NCBI RefSeq assembly: GCF_001658025.2
Contig: NZ_CP014007.2
Span: forward strand, 4,154,001-4,218,000
Length of the DNA: 64,000 bases
Source: Kosakonia oryzae
GTDB taxonomy: Bacteria; Pseudomonadota; Gammaproteobacteria; Enterobacterales; Enterobacteriaceae
Direction of reading: 5' to 3'
Part shown: one piece after another, positions 52,127-61,412 of the stretch
Position numbering within the stretch: the first letter of the stretch is position 1
Layout: every line of letters starts with the position of its first letter
Made by a program: the position numbers and the translations under genes
Notes under the pieces: model-generated
The model's database searches: none
Told to the model about the DNA's origin: nothing
Seen by the model: only the letters and a program-made list of their open reading frames with translations

Positions 52127-53104
52127 TCAGCCCCACAGAGCCGCTGTCGGTGGAAAAAGTTCGCTGCCATCATAATGCAGCCCGTGCGGGCGATCGTCCG
52201 CCAGCAGCAGCGGCCCATCGAGATCGACAACGCTGGCCTGCTGCGCGACAACCACGGCGGGTGCCATCGACAGCGATGTCGCCACCATGCAGCCCACCAT
52301 GATTTGCAGCCCAAGCTGCTGCGCCTGCGCCCGCACGCGCAGCGCTTCGGTCAGGCCGCCGGTCTTGTCGAGCTTGATATTGATAAACTCATAGCGCCCG
52401 ACCAGTTGCGCCAGCGTGGCGGAATCATGGCAGGATTCATCGGCGCACAGCGGTACCGGATGCGGCAACTGCGCCAGCACGGCGTCCTGTCCTGCTGCAA
52501 GCGGCTGCTCGATAAGCGAGACACCAAGCGCCGCCAGCGCCGTCGCCTGCTGTAAATAGATGCTCTCGTTCCAGCCTTCATTGGCATCGACGATCAACCG
52601 CGCCTGCGGTGCACCTTCACGCACGGCCGTTACGCGGGCGATATCCTGCTCATCGGCCAGCTTCAGTTTCAGCAAGGGACGCCAGGCGTTTTCCCGCGCC
52701 GCCTGCTGCATTTTCGCGGGCGTATCCAGCGACAGCGTATAGGCCGTTTGCAGATGGTGCGGCGTTCCGCTGCCGGTCAGTTGCCAGATGCTCTGCCCGC
52801 TGCGTTTGCACTGCCAGTCCCAGAAGGCGCAGTCCAGCGCATTGCGCGCCGCGCCAGCCGGTAGCCGCTGCTGTAGCTGCTCGCGGCTCATTCCGGCAGC
52901 GAGGTCACCGCGCAGCGCCTCAATCTGCGCCATCACGCTCGCAACGGTTTCGCCGTAGCGGGCGTAAGGCAGGCATTCACCGCGCCCGGTAATGCCCTGC
53001 GCCTGCAACGTGACCGACACCACATCGGCCGCCGTACGGCTACCGCGCGAAATCGTAAATGCCTGGCGCAGCGGCCAGCGCTCATGCGCTACCGACAGCT
53101 CCAT
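52127..53104 (-). CDS. dgcA: Dipeptide epimerase / N-acetyl-D-glutamate racemase (DgcA-like)
   Basis: An enolase-superfamily protein of 325 residues. It has the KxK base at Lys146/Lys148 (LLKLKLA), metal ligands Asp173 (VDANEGW), Glu199 (LIEQPL) and Asp222 (CADESCH), and the opposite base Lys244 (INIKLDKTGG). Homologues are the L-Ala-D/L-Glu epimerase YcjG and DgcA, which interconverts N-acetyl-D- and L-glutamate. Pairing with a DUF1611 (DgcN) gene favours DgcA. Its ATG overlaps the dgcN stop (TAATG). The distinction from dipeptide epimerase cannot be made from sequence alone. Confidence 0.78.
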   Translation of the reverse strand: MELSVAHERWPLRQAFTISRGSRTAADVVSVTLQAQGITGRGECLPYARYGETVASVMAQIEALRGDLAAGMSREQLQQRLPAGAARNALDCAFWDWQCKRSGQSIWQLTGSGTPHHLQTAYTLSLDTPAKMQQAARENAWRPLLKLKLADEQDIARVTAVREGAPQARLIVDANEGWNESIYLQQATALAALGVSLIEQPLAAGQDAVLAQLPHPVPLCADESCHDSATLAQLVGRYEFINIKLDKTGGLTEALRVRAQAQQLGLQIMVGCMVATSLSMAPAVVVAQQASVVDLDGPLLLADDRPHGLHYDGSELFPPTAALWG

Positions 53105-54105
53105 TACAGCGTCGCCAGCGCGTCTACCAGCGCGCCAACGCCCTGACGGAACGGATCAACCACCGGCAGCCCGGTACGCTGCTGCAGAGAGGACATCAGC
53201 GCAATCGCCTCTGCCTTATCCAGCGCCGACGTATTGACGGAAATACCGATAAATTTCGCTTTCGGGTTGGTCAGTTGCGCCATTTTCAGGTTCAGCGCCA
53301 TGCAGTCGAGAATATCCGGTACAGGATAGTCAACGCCGCGCATATGTGTGCGGGTCGGTTCGTGGCACAGCACCAGCGCATCCGGCTGCGCGCCGTGGAT
53401 AAGCCCGGTGGTCACCCCGGCAAAAGAAGGGTGAAACAGCGAACCCTGCCCTTCGATGATATCCCAGTGATCGGCGTCGTTATCCGGGGCGAGGGTTTCC
53501 ACCGCGCCGGAGACGAAGTCCGAGACCACCGCGTCCACGCTGATGCCGCTGCCGCTGATCAGAATGCCGGTCTGCCCGGTTGCGCGGAAGGTGGCTTTGC
53601 CGCCACGGGCGAGGATCTCTTTTTCAATCGCCAGCGCCGTGTACATCTTGCCGCAGGAGCAGTCCGTACCAACCGGCAGCAGACGTTTGCCGCTGCGTTT
53701 GCGTCCGCTGGCGACTGGATATTGCTGAGTCGGGTGGCGAACATCAAACAGCGAGCGACCAAGACGGTCGGCCAGCGCCTTCAGTTCCGGGACATCAGCC
53801 AGTTTATTATGCAGGCCCGCCGCCAGATCCAGCCCGCTTTCCAGCGCATAGGTGAGGATGGAAATCCACTCTTTTGAAATAATACCGCCACGGTTAGCAA
53901 CGCCGACCACCAGCGTTTTTGCGCCCGCTTTTACCGCTGCGTCAATATCCATATCCGGCAACTGACAATTGGCATGACAGTTCGCCATACGGTATTGCCC
54001 GACGCAATATTCCGGGTGCCATTGTTTAATTCCTTCCGCGACTTTCGCCGCCAGTTGATCGTGCGCATCACCTAAAAAAAGCAGATAGGGTTTTTGAATA
54101 TTCAT
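53104..54105 (-). CDS. dgcN: DUF1611 family protein, DgcN-like D-glutamate N-acetyltransferase
   Basis: A 333-residue protein with a Rossmann-like N-terminal part (residues 1-130) and a P-loop NTPase-like part with Walker-A-type GTDCSCGK at 146-153, FRATGQTG, WDIIEGQGSLFHP and LVLCHEPTR. In the DgcN-DgcA pathway this family acetylates D-glutamate. The start has a GAGGGGG ribosome site. It is the first gene of the leftward dgcN-dgcA-transaminase set, divergent from an ABC importer that may bring in the substrate. Confidence 0.78.
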   Translation of the reverse strand: MNIQKPYLLFLGDAHDQLAAKVAEGIKQWHPEYCVGQYRMANCHANCQLPDMDIDAAVKAGAKTLVVGVANRGGIISKEWISILTYALESGLDLAAGLHNKLADVPELKALADRLGRSLFDVRHPTQQYPVASGRKRSGKRLLPVGTDCSCGKMYTALAIEKEILARGGKATFRATGQTGILISGSGISVDAVVSDFVSGAVETLAPDNDADHWDIIEGQGSLFHPSFAGVTTGLIHGAQPDALVLCHEPTRTHMRGVDYPVPDILDCMALNLKMAQLTNPKAKFIGISVNTSALDKAEAIALMSSLQQRTGLPVVDPFRQGVGALVDALATL

Positions 54106-54659
54106 TATTTATCCCCCTCAGGATAAGACTGAATAAAATAATTAACGCAGAAATAACATTTCTGAAAAATGGAATAATAAACTGACTGCCAATGCAGAAT
54201 AACAAGGGTTTTATTATTGTCAACCACCGCTAACGCAGGCCTTAATTACCATATTTATTGCAATTATCCAGTTTTTTATTCTGCCAAAGAGTTTGTAAAA
54301 AACGACTAAAAATATTTTTATCTTTAAACAAGGCGATTGCAGACAGCGAGGGCATAAAAATATTTTGCGTGCTACCTCACTTATTTATTCATGCACCACA
54401 ACGGCGCATCTGCACTATTTTAGGCAACCAAAACAGTGCTATCACGGCGGGTAAATCTATAAGAAGAATGGATGAGAAAAATCTAATTAATGGATGTATG
54501 GTGAAATCGTTATTAACAGGCAAATCCTTTATTAAATAAATGCGATAAATCAAAAGCATCAGGCCGTTAATTCCTGTATTCCGGCCGCTTCGTTATTCCA
54601 GTGTTGCGCATTAATTGATGGTTAAACATAAACAATCAACTGACGGACGTGAGGTAACA
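54106..54659. other. Divergent promoter region between dgcN and the ABC importer
   Basis: This 554-bp AT-rich stretch must hold both promoters. I see no sigma-54 match. A 93-codon frame (54258-54539) has low-complexity, atypical codons and no family look. No regulator gene lies here. Confidence 0.6.
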
Positions 54660-55796
54660 ATGAAGAGTTTTGGTGGGAAAGTCTCTTTAATGGCCGTACT
54701 GATTTCCGGCCTGGCGGGCGCACACAGTGCACTGGCAGAAGAAATTAAAATCGGTGTGGTGCTGCCGCTGAGCGGCGCGCTGAGCGGCTATGGTCAGCCT
54801 TCACAAAAAGGTCTGGATCTGATTCAGACCATCACCCCGACGCTGAAAAACGGCGACACCATTAAACTTATCGTCATCGACGATAAGAGCGACAAAGTCG
54901 AAGCGGCGAACGCCATGCAGCGCCTGGTGTCCAGCGATAAAGTGGATGCCGTGATCGGTGAAGTGACCTCTTCGAATACGCTGGCGATGGTGAAAATCGC
55001 CGACGACACCAAAACGCCGCTGGTCTCTTCGACGGCGACGAACGACCGTGTTACCCGCAACCATCCGTATGTTAGCCGCGTCTGCTTCTCGGACAGCTTC
55101 CAGGGCGTGGTCGGCGCGAACCTGGCGTCCCGCGATCTGAAAGCCAAAACCGCCGCCATCGTGTTTGACAGCAGCAACGACTACTCGGTTGGCCTGGCGA
55201 AAGCCTTCCGCACCCAGTTCCTGAAAAACGGCGGCACCATTCCTATCGAAGTGCAGGCACCGTCTGGCAGCAAAGATTTCAAAGCGCAACTCTCCAGCGT
55301 GAAAGCGAAAAACGTCGACATGATCTACATGCCGATTTACTACACCGAAGGCGCGCTGATTGCCGTGCAGGCGAAACAGCTCGGCCTCGACAAACCGGTT
55401 GTGGGCGGCGATGGCCTGGCGGCGGATCCGGTATTTTTCGAAGTGGGTAAAGATGCGGTCAACGGCTATATGACCACCGATTACTACTCACCAAACGCTA
55501 AAGAGCAGACGCCAGCCGGCGAAGCCTTTATCAAAGCCTGGGAAGAGAAGTTCAAAACCCCGACTCATACCTGGGGTGCGATGGCGGCCGATGCGTACAA
55601 CGTGATCGTCAACGCCATGAACCAGTGTAATAACCCGCGCGATCGCGTCTGTGTTAACGAGAAAATCCGCGCCACCAAAGACTTCCAGGGCGTAACCGGT
55701 ACGCTGACGCTGAAAGATGGCGATGCGGTGCGCAGTGCGGTAATCAATGAAGTGAAAGATGGCCAGCTCGCCTTTAAAACCGTAGTTAATCCGTAA
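54660..55796 (+). CDS. LivK-type substrate-binding protein of an ABC importer
   Basis: A periplasmic branched-chain-type binding protein (type I fold) of 378 residues with a signal peptide ending AHSALA at residue 26. Marks are IKIGVVLPLSGALSGYG, LVSSDKVDAVIGEV, TKTPLVSSTATN, FDSSNDYSVGLAKAF and THTWGAMAADAYNVI. The ATG at 54660 has GAGGTAAC before it. It is the first gene of a five-gene importer. Binding families of this type also take other amino acids, amides and urea; a D-amino acid is suggested only by the divergent dgcN genes. Confidence 0.88.
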   Translation: MKSFGGKVSLMAVLISGLAGAHSALAEEIKIGVVLPLSGALSGYGQPSQKGLDLIQTITPTLKNGDTIKLIVIDDKSDKVEAANAMQRLVSSDKVDAVIGEVTSSNTLAMVKIADDTKTPLVSSTATNDRVTRNHPYVSRVCFSDSFQGVVGANLASRDLKAKTAAIVFDSSNDYSVGLAKAFRTQFLKNGGTIPIEVQAPSGSKDFKAQLSSVKAKNVDMIYMPIYYTEGALIAVQAKQLGLDKPVVGGDGLAADPVFFEVGKDAVNGYMTTDYYSPNAKEQTPAGEAFIKAWEEKFKTPTHTWGAMAADAYNVIVNAMNQCNNPRDRVCVNEKIRATKDFQGVTGTLTLKDGDAVRSAVINEVKDGQLAFKTVVNP

Positions 55797-55828
55797 GCAG
55801 TAACCGGCTGTTAATAAGAGGTTTTTTA

Positions 55829-56728
55829 ATGGATGGCGCCATTTTTCTCCAGCAGGTAGTCAACGGCATGAGTCTGGGCGGCATGTACGCCCTGATCGCT
55901 ATCGGCTACACCATGGTTTACGGGGTTCTGCGCCTGATCAACTTCGCGCATGCGGATGTGATGATGGTCGGCGCATTTGCCACCCTGTTTCTGTTTTCCT
56001 CGATTGGGCTACCCTTTGGGGTAGCCATTTTTCTGACCCTCGGTTTGTGCGGCCTGCTGGGCATGTTCATTGACCGGGTCGCCTATCGCCCGCTGCGCCA
56101 GGCATCGAAAATTTCGATGCTGATCACCGCTATCGGCGTCAGTTTTTTTCTCGAAAACCTGTTCAACGTGCTGTTTGGCGGCAGTTCGCGCTTCTTCTCC
56201 GCGCCGGACTACTTCAACAAAACGCTGACGCTCGGCCACGTCATCATTACCAACGTGGCGTGGATCGTGCCAGTGATCACCGTGTTGCTGTTGCTGGCGA
56301 TCCTCTGGCTGCTCTATCGCACCCGCTACGGTATGGCGATCCGCGCGGTGGCGTTTGACGTCAATACCGTGCGGCTGATGGGCATCGACGCGAACCGCAT
56401 TATCTCGCTGGTGTTTGCTCTCGGCAGCAGCCTCGCGGCGCTGGGCGGGGTGTTTTACTCCATCAGCTACCCAACCATTGACCCGTTAATGGGCGTGCTG
56501 ATTGGCCTGAAGGCCTTTGCGGCAGCGGTGCTTGGCGGTATTGGCAGCGTCACCGGCGCGGTGCTCGGCGGCTTTATTCTCGGTTTTACCGAAGTGGTCG
56601 CGGTTGCTATTTTCCCGGAGCTTGGCGGCTATAAGGACGCGTTCGCTTTCATGTTTTTGATTCTGGTCTTGTTGTTCCGCCCGGTAGGCATCATGGGTGA
56701 CGAACGCCTGGAAAGGAGCCGTTTCTGA
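55829..56728 (+). CDS. LivH-type ABC importer permease
   Basis: The first membrane subunit of the importer, 299 residues with about eight helices. Marks are LQQVVNGMSLGGMYALIAIGYTMVYGVLRLINFAHAD (given in part), YGMAIRAVAFD and GLKAFAAAVLGGIGS. It follows the binding protein by 32 bp, and its stop overlaps the livM-like start (TGATG). Confidence 0.92.
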   Translation: MDGAIFLQQVVNGMSLGGMYALIAIGYTMVYGVLRLINFAHADVMMVGAFATLFLFSSIGLPFGVAIFLTLGLCGLLGMFIDRVAYRPLRQASKISMLITAIGVSFFLENLFNVLFGGSSRFFSAPDYFNKTLTLGHVIITNVAWIVPVITVLLLLAILWLLYRTRYGMAIRAVAFDVNTVRLMGIDANRIISLVFALGSSLAALGGVFYSISYPTIDPLMGVLIGLKAFAAAVLGGIGSVTGAVLGGFILGFTEVVAVAIFPELGGYKDAFAFMFLILVLLFRPVGIMGDERLERSRF

Positions 56729-57774
56729 TGTTGAACCCGACCACGACGCTTGCCGCGCAGGGGCGTAACCTGCTGATTATTCTTATCACCATTGCGCTAC
56801 TGGCAGGGATTAACCTGCTGTTTAACGACTACATTGTGCGGGTGATCAGTACCGTTTTCGTCTTTATGATCCTCGCCGTCAGCTACAACCTGATTAACGG
56901 CGTCACCGGCCAGCTTTCGCTGGAACCCAACGGCTTTGTCGCCGTTGGCGCGTATGTCACCGCGCTGTTTATTCTCTCCAGCGACAGCAAGATGGATATG
57001 TTCGAAATGGCGGCACCCAGCCCGTTTATTATGGTGCTGCACGCCAGTTTTCTGCCCGCGCTGTTAATCAGCGGCGTGTGCGCGGCCGTGCTGGCGGTGT
57101 GCCTGGCGTTTCCGGTCTTCCGCGTGCGCGGCGACTATCTGGCGATTGTCACGCTGGGCTTCGGTTTTATTATCAAGATCCTCGCCATTAACAACCCGCA
57201 AATCACCAACGGCGCGATTGGGCTGAACGATATTCCCCAGCAGCCGCATCTGCTGTTCTGGTGCGGCCTGTTTGCGCTGGCGGCAACCGGGATGATCCTG
57301 CAACTGGTGTGGTCGAAGTATGGCCGCATGATGAAGGCGATTCGCGACGACGAAGATGCGGCGATTGCGATGGGTATCAATACTTTCCGCATTAAAACCT
57401 GCGCATTCGCCACCAGTGCTTTTTTTGAAGGGATTGGCGGTGGCCTGCTGGCCTCGCTGCTGACCACCATTTCGCCGGGGCTGTTCGACTTTATGCTCAC
57501 CTTCCAGTTGCTGATCATTATTGTGCTCGGCGGTCTGGGCAGCACCACCGGCGCGTTGCTGGGCACCATTGTGGTGGTCGGTAGCGGCGAATGGCTGCGT
57601 TTCCTTGACCAGCCGCTGTCGCTGTTCGGCCACGATCTTGGCGCTTATCCGGGGTTGCGGATGGTGGTCTTCTCGCTGCTGCTGTTGTTGATTATGTTGT
57701 TCGCCCGTGAAGGGTTGCTGGGGAAAAAAGAGCTGTGGCAGTTGCGCAGAAGGAGCCGTCATGACAGCAAATAA
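56728..57774 (+). CDS. LivM-type ABC importer permease
   Basis: The second membrane subunit, 348 residues, about nine to ten helices. Marks are SYNLINGVTGQLSLEPNGF, FRVRGDYLAIVTLGFGFI, KYGRMMKAIRDDEDAAIAMG and LLIIIVLGGLGSTTGALLG. Its end overlaps the start of the next ATPase gene by 14 bp. Confidence 0.92.
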   Translation: MLNPTTTLAAQGRNLLIILITIALLAGINLLFNDYIVRVISTVFVFMILAVSYNLINGVTGQLSLEPNGFVAVGAYVTALFILSSDSKMDMFEMAAPSPFIMVLHASFLPALLISGVCAAVLAVCLAFPVFRVRGDYLAIVTLGFGFIIKILAINNPQITNGAIGLNDIPQQPHLLFWCGLFALAATGMILQLVWSKYGRMMKAIRDDEDAAIAMGINTFRIKTCAFATSAFFEGIGGGLLASLLTTISPGLFDFMLTFQLLIIIVLGGLGSTTGALLGTIVVVGSGEWLRFLDQPLSLFGHDLGAYPGLRMVVFSLLLLLIMLFAREGLLGKKELWQLRRRSRHDSK

Positions 57775-58535
57775 CGTCATCCTGCAAGTCGAGGATATTG
57801 TGATGCAGTTCGGCGGGTTGCGGGCCATCGACAACGTCAGTTTTCATGTCGATGAAGCGGAGATTTTCGGCCTTATCGGCCCCAATGGCGCAGGGAAAAC
57901 CACGCTGTTTAACGTCATCACCGCGAACTACAAACCAACCAGCGGCAGCGTGACGCTGGCGGGGAAATCGATCAAAGGGCTGAAGCCCAACCAGGTGGTG
58001 AATGCCGGTATTGCGCGTACCTTCCAGAATATCCGCCTGTTTAACTCCATGACGGTGCTGGAAAACGTGATGGTCGGGCTGGATCACGCCAGCCGTTATT
58101 CGCTGCTGGAAGCGGCGCTGCATATTGGCCGCTACTTCCCGGCAGAACGCGCCGCGCGGGCAAAAGCGATGGAACTGCTGGAGTATATCGGCATTGCCGA
58201 GTACGCCAATTTGCAGGCCACCAATTTGAGTTACGGCAACCAGCGTAAAGTGGAGATTGCCCGCGCGCTGGCAACGGCGCCGCAACTGCTGTTGCTGGAT
58301 GAGCCCGCCGCCGGGATGAACCCGAAAGAGACGGAAGATCTGGCCGGGCTGATTTTCCGCATGCGCAAGGATTATCAACTGAGCGTGCTGCTCATTGAAC
58401 ATGACATGCCTTTCGTCAACGCATTGTGCGAACGGGTAATGGTGCTGGAGTATGGCAAACCGCTGTTTAGCGGGCTGATGTCTGAGGCGATCCAACATCC
58501 GGAGGTGATCTCCGCCTACCTGGGAGAGGTACGTT

Positions 58536-58543
<8 letters not shown>
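57761..58543 (+). CDS. LivG-type ABC importer ATPase
   Basis: A cytoplasmic ATPase of 260 residues with Walker A GPNGAGKTT, the LSYGNQRKVEIARALA signature, Walker B LLLLDEPAAGMNP and the H-loop in LLIEHDMPFV. The ATG at 57761 follows AAGGAGCC; the longer frame from 57707 lies inside livM. It overlaps the next gene by 8 bp. Confidence 0.92.
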
Positions 58544-59231
<688 letters not shown>

Positions 59232-59331
59232 ACCCTGGTCGTGGCTTGATGCCGGGTGGCGGCTTCGCCTTGCCCTGCGCGATCACTGCCATGCCCGATC
59301 AGCGTTCGCGCCGTTGGGCATGGCGGTGCGA

Positions 59332-60231
59332 TCACGGATATGGCCAGCGATGCTCCTCGGAGGCCGCCGTTGCCAGCAGCCAGTCGCGAAAATCCCGGCT
59401 CATCCGCTGTAATACGGCGGATTCGTCGTACACCAGGTAATAAGCAATCGGTGAGGCGACGGTAATGGCCAGCGGGCAGATCAAACGCCCACGGCTTAAT
59501 GCCTCCGCCACCAGTACCCGGCGCACCAGCGCAACGCCCCTGCCCGCCAGTGCGGCTTCAATCACACCGTTTGAATCGATAAATACCGGGCCTTTATCGG
59601 TATCCACATCATGTATGCCCTGCGTGTCGAACCACAAACGCCAGTCCAACCGGTGTTCATCATGCAGCAGCGGGTAATTCAGTAATTCGCGCGGCGAAGC
59701 GGGACGGTTTTCCGCCAGCAGCGCCGGGCTGCACACCGGCAACAGATGGTCGTTCACCAGACAGTGCGACTGAAGCCCCGGATACACACCCGCGCCGTGA
59801 CGTACGGCAAAATCGATCCCTTCATTGCTCAGATTGACCACCCGGTTAGTGGTATTAATCTGCACCTCCACGCCGGGATGCAGTTTTTCGAAAGCGCCCA
59901 ATCGCGGCAACAACCACTGAATGGCGAAGCCGGGCGTGCAACTGACGGTGACTTTGCTCTGGCTGGCGTTATCCATTAGCCGCTGCGTGGCCTGTGATAT
60001 CTGGTTAAACGCAGGCTGAATAGCACGCAGATAAATGTGCCCTTCTGCCGTCAGCGCCAGAAAGCGCGGCCCGCGCATAAACAGCCGGACATTCAGCCAC
60101 GCCTCAAGCCTGGCGATTTGCTGGCTCACGGCACTGGCGGTAATGCATAACTCCTCGGCCGCCGCTTTCATGCTCATATGGCGGGCGACGGTAGCAAAGC
60201 AGACTAATGCCTGCAGGGGCGGTAGGGTCAT
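59332..60231 (-). CDS. LysR-family regulator (GcvA/AmpR-like)
   Basis: A 299-residue regulator with an N-terminal winged helix-turn-helix at about 18-40 (MKAAAEELCITASAVSQQIARLE, given in part) and a LysR substrate domain (VSCTPGFAIQWLLPRLGAF, GIDFAVRHGAG). The ATG at 60231 has GGAGAG upstream; the frame is open to 60258. It is divergent from the EamA exporter at 60348, its likely target; it is also next to the importer operon. The ligand is unknown. Confidence 0.88.
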   Translation of the reverse strand: MTLPPLQALVCFATVARHMSMKAAAEELCITASAVSQQIARLEAWLNVRLFMRGPRFLALTAEGHIYLRAIQPAFNQISQATQRLMDNASQSKVTVSCTPGFAIQWLLPRLGAFEKLHPGVEVQINTTNRVVNLSNEGIDFAVRHGAGVYPGLQSHCLVNDHLLPVCSPALLAENRPASPRELLNYPLLHDEHRLDWRLWFDTQGIHDVDTDKGPVFIDSNGVIEAALAGRGVALVRRVLVAEALSRGRLICPLAITVASPIAYYLVYDESAVLQRMSRDFRDWLLATAASEEHRWPYP

Positions 60232-60256
60232 CGCGGCTCTCCGCATAATTAAGTGC

Positions 60257-60321
60257 AACTAAACTGTAGCAAAAATGCTGGTTTGTCAGCCTGATGCCGT
60301 CGGGGTAAAACATTTTTAGTT
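60257..60321. promoter_or_regulatory. Inverted repeat in the LysR-EamA spacer
   Basis: AACTAAA (60257-60263) and TTTAGTT (60315-60321) are inverted copies flanking the promoter region between the two divergent genes. They are candidate LysR contact sites. Confidence 0.35.
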
Positions 60322-60347
60322 AAAAACGCAACACAAGGAGTTGCACA

Positions 60348-61241
60348 ATGCGGGCCATTGATTACCTGAGATTAATGATGCTGGCGGCCATCTGGGGCGC
60401 GAGCTTTCTGTTTATGCGGATTGCCGCACCGGAATTCGGTGCTATCAACACCGCTTTTCTCCGCGTGCTGTTTGGCTTTCTTGGCCTGGCGGCGCTGCTG
60501 GCGCTGTTTCGCCGCGCGTTTCAGTTTTCCGGTAAGCTGCGCGCGGCTTTGCTGCTTGGGGTGATTAACTCCGGGCTGCCGTTTCTGATGTACTGCCTGG
60601 CCGCACGTTGGCTGCCTGCCGGGTATTCCGCTGTTCTCAATGCCACCACGCCGTTGATGGGCGCGCTGGCGGGCGTGGCGTTTTTTGACGAACGCCTGAG
60701 CGGGAAAAAGTGGGCGGGCGTGGTACTCGGGCTGGTGGGGATTTTGACGATTACCACGCTCGGTGAAATGCGCAACGTGCAGGAGGTCGCCGCTGGCGTG
60801 GCGGCGTGCCTGGTGGCGACCGGCTGTTATGGCGTTGCCGGTTTTCTCACCCGCAACTGGATAACGGCGCGCGGCGGTCTGGATCCGACGCTGGTCGCCT
60901 TCGGCAGCCAGGCGGGCGCCACGCTGTTTTTGCTGCCGTTCTGCGCCTGGTCGATTAGCAGTGGCGCAACCATCAACTGGGCGCAGCCGTCAGTGTGGGC
61001 CTGCGTGTTGGCAGTGGGCCTGCTCTGTACCGCCGTGGCCTATATTCTCTATTTTCGCCTGATTGCCGATATCGGGCCGCTGCGCAGCCTGACAGTCACC
61101 TTTCTTATCCCGCCGTTTGCCGTGCTGTGGGGCTACCTCGCGCTGGGCGAAACGCTGAACGGCGGGTTTATTATCGGCGCGCTGATTGTCTGCCTGGCTG
61201 TGTGGCTGGTGGTCAGCCCGACGGCCGCGAAACGCCATTAG
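60348..61241 (+). CDS. EamA/DMT-family transporter
   Basis: A 297-residue inner-membrane protein with ten predicted helices in two EamA repeats, likely an exporter of amino acids or other metabolites. Marks are MLAAIWGASFLFMRIAAPEF, NATTPLMGALAGVAFFDERL and TFLIPPFAVLWGYLALGE. The ribosome site AAGGAG is strong. Regulation by the divergent LysR protein is likely. Confidence 0.88.
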   Translation: MRAIDYLRLMMLAAIWGASFLFMRIAAPEFGAINTAFLRVLFGFLGLAALLALFRRAFQFSGKLRAALLLGVINSGLPFLMYCLAARWLPAGYSAVLNATTPLMGALAGVAFFDERLSGKKWAGVVLGLVGILTITTLGEMRNVQEVAAGVAACLVATGCYGVAGFLTRNWITARGGLDPTLVAFGSQAGATLFLLPFCAWSISSGATINWAQPSVWACVLAVGLLCTAVAYILYFRLIADIGPLRSLTVTFLIPPFAVLWGYLALGETLNGGFIIGALIVCLAVWLVVSPTAAKRH

Positions 61242-61412
61242 CACAGGTTCTGCTACGCTTACCTTTCACACCACTTTAGCGCGCTGCCGCTGCGCTTCGC
61301 CTCAAAATGGTGCATTTGCGCCTGTACTTGTCACGAAAACGCATTGCCAGCCATGCTGGCATGCTTTCTGCATTTTTTAAGAATCTTCACACGCGCAATG
61401 CAGGGGATGACA

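Noticed and set aside
54258-54539. 93-codon plus-strand frame in the dgcN-importer spacer
   Set aside because: AT-rich with atypical codons and no ribosome site; the stretch is better explained as a divergent promoter region.
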